Assembly (NCBI GenBank): GCA_963848045.1
Contig: CAWKCC010000004.1
Coordinates: 372,001 to 436,000 of the forward strand
DNA from: CAVUAT01 sp963848045
Lineage (GTDB): Bacteria; Actinomycetota; Thermoleophilia; Solirubrobacterales; 70-9
Direction: 5' to 3'
DNA length: 64,000 nucleotides
Shown here piece after piece: positions 59,527-64,000 of the stretch. The stretch's first letter is position 1; each line of letters starts with the position of its first letter. The notes under the pieces are model-generated. The model ran no database searches, had not been told where the DNA came from, and was given only the letters and a program-made list of their open reading frames with translations. The position numbers were made by a program, and so were the translations under genes.

Positions 59527-59536
59527 CCTAATTAGG
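59527..59536. promoter_or_regulatory. Palindrome in the AT-rich sulfurtransferase promoter region
   Basis: CCTAATTAGG is a perfect 10-bp palindrome in a short AT-rich island (about 59490-59537) upstream of the sulfurtransferase. CTGATCAG lies nearby. A regulator site is possible; none is named. Confidence 0.3.
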
Positions 59537-59556
59537 CATCGCGTGTGTGGCGGCGC

Positions 59557-60051
59557 TCAACGGCCACCGCTGAGCAGGCGCTCGACCGTGGTCGCCGCCT
59601 CCTGCGCCCAGGACCCCGCGCCGCGCTCGCCCTCCAGCGTGGCGACGGGGATGCGCCAGGTCCGCGCGGCCTGATCCACCGCCCCCCGGCCGGCGTCGAG
59701 GGCAGCCGACGGCACCGACCCCACGGCCTCGTAGGCGAAGCCGCGAACGGGGCTGTCCACCAGCCTCTCCAGCAGGCGCTCCAGCCGCGGCCCGTGGATC
59801 GCAGCCAGCGCATCGGGCTCGCCGGTCGCCGAGCCGAGCAGCCAGACGACCACGGCGACGTCGCCGCAGAGCTCGAGCACCGTGCCGGGACGCTCGGGAT
59901 CCGCGATCGCCGCCTCGATTCCGGCGGCCTCGATCGCATCGGCCCCCGCCTGCGCGCGGGCCGTGCCCCGAAGCTGCCAGCCGCGCTCCCCAAGCGCAGC
60001 GCCGAGCTCGCGGCCGCGGCATCCGCAGCCCACGATCAGGGCCCGCGCCAT
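59557..60051 (-). CDS. NAD(P)-binding Rossmann protein, short
   Basis: A 164-residue protein starting MARALIVGCGCRGRELGAAL, a dinucleotide fold with GxGxxG-like GCGCRGRELG. It resembles nucleoside-diphosphate-sugar epimerase-like or YeeZ-type proteins, shortened. ATG 60051 has GGGGAG 3 nt upstream and shares bases with the preceding stop (TGATG). No catalytic Tyr/Lys is visible. Function unknown. Confidence 0.7.
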   Translation of the reverse strand: MARALIVGCGCRGRELGAALGERGWQLRGTARAQAGADAIEAAGIEAAIADPERPGTVLELCGDVAVVVWLLGSATGEPDALAAIHGPRLERLLERLVDSPVRGFAYEAVGSVPSAALDAGRGAVDQAARTWRIPVATLEGERGAGSWAQEAATTVERLLSGGR

Positions 60052-60473
60052 CAGCTCCCCTTGGCCGGGGGCGTGCGCCGCTTCGCCGCTCTCTGCTTGG
60101 CTGGGGGCGAACGACGCTTCGCCGCCTTGCGGCGCGCCCTGGGCGGGGGGTGCTCGGGCGCATCGTCCTCGATTCCCCCGCCCTCGGCGAACGGCCCCCT
60201 CCCTCGCGCGCGCAGCGCCTGGTCCTGCTGGGCCTGGCGGTGGACGTCTGCCTCCGTGATCTCCTCGGCGCCTCGCCTGCGCCGCAGCTCGTTCTGGGCC
60301 TCGATCATCTGCCGCACGTCGTCGACCTCGTTCTGAGCCTCCAGCTCCGGCGAGCGCGTCGGCTTCCAGTCGAGCAGGTCCGCGACGCTGTGGCTCTCGA
60401 AGGCCCGTCCGAGCGCGACGAAGATCAGGACGAGCACCACCAGCAGCGCGAGCGTGAGGCCGATGAACTCCAT
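60051..60473 (-). CDS. Membrane-anchored hypothetical protein with basic tail
   Basis: A 140-residue protein with an N-terminal TM helix (LTLALLVVLVLIFVALG), an acidic helical middle (EVDDVRQMIEAQNELRRRRG) and a Lys/Ala/Arg/Pro-rich tail with repeats AKRRSPPAK and AKRRTPPAK, resembling histone-H1-like tails. Its stop overlaps the Rossmann gene start. No family recognised; the tail could bind nucleic acid or acidic polymers. Confidence 0.6.
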   Translation of the reverse strand: MEFIGLTLALLVVLVLIFVALGRAFESHSVADLLDWKPTRSPELEAQNEVDDVRQMIEAQNELRRRRGAEEITEADVHRQAQQDQALRARGRGPFAEGGGIEDDAPEHPPPRARRKAAKRRSPPAKQRAAKRRTPPAKGS

Positions 60474-60589
60474 GCGCGCTGAGCGTACACGCGCTCGGCG
60501 GGCAGATACCTGCGAGGGCGGACCCCAGGGCACCTTGCGGCGACGCCGGTCGAGAGCCCCGCCGCCCGAGCTCCGATAGCCTCGCGGCG

Positions 60590-61396
60590 ATGGCCTCCCC
60601 CGAGCTGGCAAGCGTCGACGGATCCATCTCCGCGACAGTCGATGCCCGGATCCCACCGGGCGACGACGGGCTGCTGCGCGGCGACGGCGTCTTCGAGGTG
60701 ATCCGCCTCTACGCCGGGGGGCCGTTCGCGCTCGGCGAGCACCTCGACCGGCTCGAGCGCTCGGCGGCCGCCATCGAGCTTCCGGTCGAGCGCGCGCTGC
60801 TTGAGGAGGAGATCGAGGCTCTGCTGGCCGAATTCGGGGAGCACGAGGGCCAGCTGCGCCTGGTGATCACCAGGGGCGGCCGGCGGCTCGCCTTCACCGA
60901 GAACGTTCCCGAGCACGCCGCCACGGTCTCTCTCTCCTCGGTCGCCTACACGCCGACGATCATCCTCACCGGCGTCAAGTCCCTCTCCTACGGAGCCAAC
61001 ATGCAGGCCACCCGGCTCGCCAAGTCGAAGGACGCTGACGAGGCCCTGCTGGTGCGCCCCGACGGCATCGTGCTGGAGCCGCCGACCTCGACGATCTTCT
61101 GGGCAGACGCCGACGGCAAGCTGTGCACGCCCCTGCTCGAGGCGGGCATCCTCGACTCGATCACCCGCAACCGCATCGTCGCCGAGCTCGAGGTCGAGGA
61201 GGGCCATTACACGCTCGAGGACGTGACCGGCGCCAGCGAGGCCTTTCTCGCCTCGACGGTGCGCGAGATCCAGCCCGTCTCGAGCGTGGACGGTGTCAAG
61301 CTGCCGCTCGTCCCCGGGCCGCGCACGCGGGAGGCGCAGGAGGCCTTTGCGGCGGTGCTCGAGCGCGAGCTGGCCCTGGCCGAGGGCCGGGGCTGA
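60590..61396 (+). CDS. Class IV aminotransferase / aminodeoxychorismate lyase-like
   Basis: A 268-residue fold-type IV PLP enzyme. LLRGDGVFEVIRLY opens the family, the PLP lysine is in GVKSLSYGANMQA, and EPPTSTIFW and GILDSITRNRIV complete the site. It could be 4-amino-4-deoxychorismate lyase, a D-amino acid or a branched-chain aminotransferase; sequence alone does not settle it. The acyl-CoA dehydrogenase begins 3 bp after its stop, implying co-translation. Confidence 0.85.
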   Translation: MASPELASVDGSISATVDARIPPGDDGLLRGDGVFEVIRLYAGGPFALGEHLDRLERSAAAIELPVERALLEEEIEALLAEFGEHEGQLRLVITRGGRRLAFTENVPEHAATVSLSSVAYTPTIILTGVKSLSYGANMQATRLAKSKDADEALLVRPDGIVLEPPTSTIFWADADGKLCTPLLEAGILDSITRNRIVAELEVEEGHYTLEDVTGASEAFLASTVREIQPVSSVDGVKLPLVPGPRTREAQEAFAAVLERELALAEGRG

Positions 61397-61398
61397 GC

Positions 61399-62577
61399 AT
61401 GGACTTCGAGCTGACCGACGAGCAGCGGCTGATAGCCGAGTCGGCGCGGGAGTTCGCCGACCGCGAGATCATCCCCCGCGCCCGCGACAACGACCGCGCC
61501 GGGCGCTTCGACCGCGAGCTGGCCTCCAAGCTGGGCGAGGTCGGCTATCTCGGCGCCCCGGTCAGCGAGGAGTACGGGGGGCGCGGGCTCGACTACATCG
61601 GCTACGGGCTGATCGTCGAGCAGGTCGGCAGGGGGGACTCCTCTGCCCGCACCGTGGTCTCGGTTCAGACCTCGCTGGTCTGCGGCTCGATCGAGCAGTG
61701 GGGCACCGAGGAGCAGAAGCGCGAGTGGCTGCCGCGGCTCTGCTCGGGCGAGGCGCTCGGCTGCTTCGCCTTGACCGAGCCCGACACCGGCTCCGACGCC
61801 GCCAACCAGCGCACCCGCGCCACGAAGACGGACTCGGGCTGGTCGATCTCGGGCAACAAGATGTGGATCTCGCTGGGCAACGTCGCCGACGTCGCCATGG
61901 TCTTCGCCCAGACCGACCCGGCCAAGAAGCACAAGGGCCTCGCTTGCTTTCTGGTCCCCACCGCGGGCCAGGAAGGCTTCAAGCCCCAGGAGATCCACGG
62001 CAAGCTCGGCCTGCGCGCCTCGGACACCGCCGAGATCGCGCTCGACGAGGTCGAGGTTCCCGACTCGGCGATGCTGGGCGAGATCGGCGACGGCTTCAAG
62101 ATCGCGATGAGCGCGCTCGACAAGGGGCGCTACAGCGTCGCGGCCGGCTGCGTGGGCATCTGCGACGGCTGCGTCGAGGCCTCGGTCGCCTACTCCATCG
62201 AGCGCAAGCAGTTCGAGGTGCCGATCGCGAGCTTCCAGCTAGTCCAGGAGCTGATCGCCGACATGATCGTCAAGCGCGACGCCGCCCGCCTGCTCGTGCT
62301 GCGGGCCGGCGGTCTCAAGGACGCGGGCAAGCCAAGCACCGTCGAGACCTCGATCGCGAAGCTGTACGCGACGGAGTCGGCCGTCGAGTGCGCCAACGCC
62401 GCGATCCAGGTCCACGGCGGCGCCGGCTACGTCGACGACTACCCGGTCGAGCGCTACCTGCGAGACGCCCGCGTCACGACCCTCTACGAGGGCACCTCCC
62501 AGATCCAGAAGCTGATCATCGGCCGCGACGCCACAGGCATCAACGCGCTGACCCCGATCGGGGACGCCTCAGGGTGA
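61399..62577 (+). CDS. Acyl-CoA dehydrogenase
   Basis: A 392-residue FAD flavoenzyme. CFALTEPDTGSDAA and the second helix motif are present, and YEGTSQIQKLIIGR near the end carries the base position of this superfamily. It is like short-chain/isovaleryl or glutaryl-type dehydrogenases. GVFEV-like class IV aminotransferase upstream and enoyl-CoA hydratase downstream suggest amino-acid or acyl-CoA breakdown. ATG 61399. Confidence 0.92.
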   Translation: MDFELTDEQRLIAESAREFADREIIPRARDNDRAGRFDRELASKLGEVGYLGAPVSEEYGGRGLDYIGYGLIVEQVGRGDSSARTVVSVQTSLVCGSIEQWGTEEQKREWLPRLCSGEALGCFALTEPDTGSDAANQRTRATKTDSGWSISGNKMWISLGNVADVAMVFAQTDPAKKHKGLACFLVPTAGQEGFKPQEIHGKLGLRASDTAEIALDEVEVPDSAMLGEIGDGFKIAMSALDKGRYSVAAGCVGICDGCVEASVAYSIERKQFEVPIASFQLVQELIADMIVKRDAARLLVLRAGGLKDAGKPSTVETSIAKLYATESAVECANAAIQVHGGAGYVDDYPVERYLRDARVTTLYEGTSQIQKLIIGRDATGINALTPIGDASG

Positions 62578-62619
62578 CCGCGACTGCCGTGAACAACCCC
62601 GCACCCCCGGACGCGAAGC

Positions 62620-62711
62620 GGAGGAGGTGCGGGATTGATGTCGGAGGAGGTGCGGGATTGATGTCGGAGGGGGTGCGGGATTGATGTCGGAGGCGGTGCG
62701 GGATTGATGCC
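62620..62711 (+). repeat. Four tandem 23-bp repeats forming a chain of micro-ORFs
   Basis: Four copies of a 23-bp unit (starts 62620, 62643, 62666, 62689). Each holds a Shine-Dalgarno-like GGAGG(A/G/C)GGTG and GATTGATG. ATG codons at 62638, 62661 and 62684 open 7-codon ORFs (MSEEVRD, MSEGVRD, MSEAVRD), each ending in TGA that overlaps the next ATG (TGATG). The third ends on ATG 62707, the start of the enoyl-CoA hydratase. The copies differ mainly at one base, so the duplication is recent or conserved. Confidence 0.9.
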
Positions 62712-63474
62712 TGATCTCGTTCTCACGTCCGTGGAGGGCCATGTCGCCCTCTGCCGCCTCAACCGGCCCGAGGCTCGCAACGCTCTGTCGCCCGGCCTGC
62801 GCGAGGCTCTCGCCGACGCGGTGGGGGGGTTCGACGCCGACGAGGAGATCAACTGCATCGTGATCGCCGGGAGCGACGAGGCCTTTGCCGCCGGCGCCGA
62901 CGTCAAGACCCTGAGCGAGCACAGCATCGGCGACGAGCTCAGCCCGAGCGAGACCTTCTGGCGCCGCCTGGCATCCACTCGCACCCCGATGATCGCCGCC
63001 GTGTCGGGTTGGGCTCTGGGGGGTGGCTGTGAACTTGCCCTGCTCTGCGACATGATCGTCGCCTCACAAACGGCGGAGTTCGGCCAGCCCGAGATCACCC
63101 TGGCGATCATCCCCGGGGGTGGCGGCACCCAGCGGCTGGCGAGGGCGATCGGCAAGGCTCGCGCCATGGAGCTGGTGCTGACCGGGCGCCGCTTCGACGC
63201 GGCCGAGGCGCAGCGCATGGGGCTGGTCAACCAGGTGACCGGCCGGAGCGAGTGGCTCGACAGCGCGATGGAGCTCGCCGAGGTGGTCGCACGGCGACCA
63301 CCACTGGCCGCTCGGCTGGCAAAGGAGGCGATCCTGACGGCCGAGGAGACCGGCCTCACCGCCGGAGTCGAGGCCGAGCGCCGCCTGTTCGGGGTGGCGA
63401 TGGCCACCGAGGACCGGGTCGAGGCGATGCAGGCCTTCCTGGAGAAGCGGCGACCCGACTTCCACGGGCGCTGA
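62707..63474 (+). CDS. Enoyl-CoA hydratase/isomerase
   Basis: A 255-residue crotonase-fold enzyme. AAGADVKTL and SGWALGGGCELALLCD give the oxyanion loops, and the catalytic Glu regions are QPEITLAIIPGGGGTQRL. It hydrates enoyl-CoA in beta-oxidation-like pathways, after the acyl-CoA dehydrogenase 130 bp upstream. ATG 62707 is the end point of the TGATG chain of micro-ORFs. Confidence 0.9.
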   Translation: MPDLVLTSVEGHVALCRLNRPEARNALSPGLREALADAVGGFDADEEINCIVIAGSDEAFAAGADVKTLSEHSIGDELSPSETFWRRLASTRTPMIAAVSGWALGGGCELALLCDMIVASQTAEFGQPEITLAIIPGGGGTQRLARAIGKARAMELVLTGRRFDAAEAQRMGLVNQVTGRSEWLDSAMELAEVVARRPPLAARLAKEAILTAEETGLTAGVEAERRLFGVAMATEDRVEAMQAFLEKRRPDFHGR

Positions 63475-63480
63475 GCGAGG

Positions 63481-63987
63481 ATGATTCCGCCGATGGCGAA
63501 CCTCTTCGACCCGGAGTTCGACGGCGAGACCGAGCGCGAGGGCTTCCGCACCCGGCGCGCCAAGCTGGGCGCGCGGGCCGGCTCGCGGCGGCTCGGCGCC
63601 AGCCTCTTCGAGATATATCCGGGTCAGGCCGCCTTCCCCCTGCATTACCACCTCGGCAACGAGGAGCTGCTGATCGCGGTCAGCGGCCGGCCCACCCTGC
63701 GATCCATCGACGGCGAGCGCGAGCTCGACGAGGGCGAGGTCGTGGCCTTCCCGGTCGGCGAGGCCGGCGCCCACCAGGTGGTCAACCGGACTGAGCAGCC
63801 GGTGCGCATCCTGATCGTCAGCGAGATGCGCTCCCCCGACATCGTCGTGCGACCCGAGTCGGGCAAGATCAGCGCCTTCGGACGTCCGCCCGGAGGCGAG
63901 GGCGAGGGCATGCACGGCGTCTACTTCGAGCGCGACTCGGTGGCCTTCTGGGAGGGCGAGGAGCCGCCTCCGGCTGCCGATGGCTGA
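63481..63987 (+). CDS. Cupin-domain protein
   Basis: A 168-residue single-cupin protein. LHYHLGNEELLIAVSGRPTLRSIDG is cupin motif 1 with His, His and Glu metal ligands; GEVVAFPVGEAGAHQVVNRTEQP is motif 2 with the last His. The C-terminal 50 residues are loose and polar. It starts 6 bp after the hydratase; ATG 63493 is an alternative start. Sugar isomerase, dioxygenase or binding roles are possible. Confidence 0.8.
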   Translation: MIPPMANLFDPEFDGETEREGFRTRRAKLGARAGSRRLGASLFEIYPGQAAFPLHYHLGNEELLIAVSGRPTLRSIDGERELDEGEVVAFPVGEAGAHQVVNRTEQPVRILIVSEMRSPDIVVRPESGKISAFGRPPGGEGEGMHGVYFERDSVAFWEGEEPPPAADG

Positions 63988-64000
63988 TCGCTCTCTGACG
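63980..64000 (+). CDS. Possible start of a further gene, cut by the window edge
   Basis: ATG 63980 overlaps the cupin stop by 8 bp and opens MADRSLT to the right edge. Gene overlaps of this kind are common here, but only seven codons are visible, so it is uncertain. Confidence 0.25.

Noticed and set aside
1..64000. Insertion sequences, integrases, CRISPR arrays and defence genes
   Set aside because: None could be found; the repeats seen are coding or initiation repeats, and no transposase or Cas motif appears.

Overview
The window is GC-rich bacterial DNA with dense genes, many GTG and TTG starts and repeated ATGA/TGATG stop-start overlaps. Actinobacterial traits are a PucR-type GAF regulator, an AAA-LuxR giant regulator, an R2lox oxidase and a DUF1989 protein. 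Gene content best fits a deep-branching, probably soil-derived actinobacterium of the Thermoleophilia type. That placement is inferred from gene content, not from a marker gene. No insertion sequence, prophage, CRISPR array or rRNA was seen.

Region 1 (1-13.6 kb) is a mixed signalling and accessory stretch. It holds an HD-GYP protein that runs off the left edge with a glycine-rich decapeptide repeat tail, a cation efflux pump, a Spo11/TopoVI-A-like TOPRIM protein, a secreted convertase-P-like protein, two paralogous PaaK/CapK-like ligases flanking a methyltransferase and a GNAT protein, a 925-residue LuxR regulator and two tiny ORFs.

Region 2 (13.6-28.6 kb) looks like one uptake-and-breakdown system for a nitrogen-rich small molecule. 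It comprises a BMP-type ABC importer, an SDR, a PuuE-like deacetylase and a DUF1989 protein in one operon. Divergent to it lie a MarR regulator, two M20 amidohydrolases, an amidinotransferase-fold enzyme and hydantoinase subunits A and B. Two of its promoters share a sequence around the -35 box. tRNA-His and tRNA-Arg follow.

Region 3 (29-47.6 kb) is a methylotrophy island. gmaS and mgsABC build N-methylglutamate from methylamine. mgdBCDA (sarcosine-oxidase-like) oxidises it. fhs and fchA carry the one-carbon unit on tetrahydrofolate to formate. Malyl-CoA lyase and serine-glyoxylate aminotransferase are serine-cycle steps. A phosphoribulokinase, a LysR and a GntR regulator, an R2lox oxidase and a DUF1059 protein are embedded. 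folD, RuBisCO and the rest of the serine cycle are not in the window.

Region 4 (47.6-54 kb) is nitrogen-related: a DMT permease, a GuaA-like amidotransferase and an Amt transporter followed by three small membrane proteins of unknown role. A GAF-GAF-PucR regulator is divergent. Region 5 (54-64 kb) is housekeeping: tRNA-Pro, DUF1015, cobalamin adenosyltransferase, OsmC, SDR, NUDIX, lipase, rhodanese, class IV aminotransferase, acyl-CoA dehydrogenase, enoyl-CoA hydratase and cupin. Just before the hydratase, four copies of a 23-bp repeat form a chain of three 7-codon micro-ORFs linked by TGATG overlaps. A leaderless 5-codon mini-ORF lies before the mgd operon.
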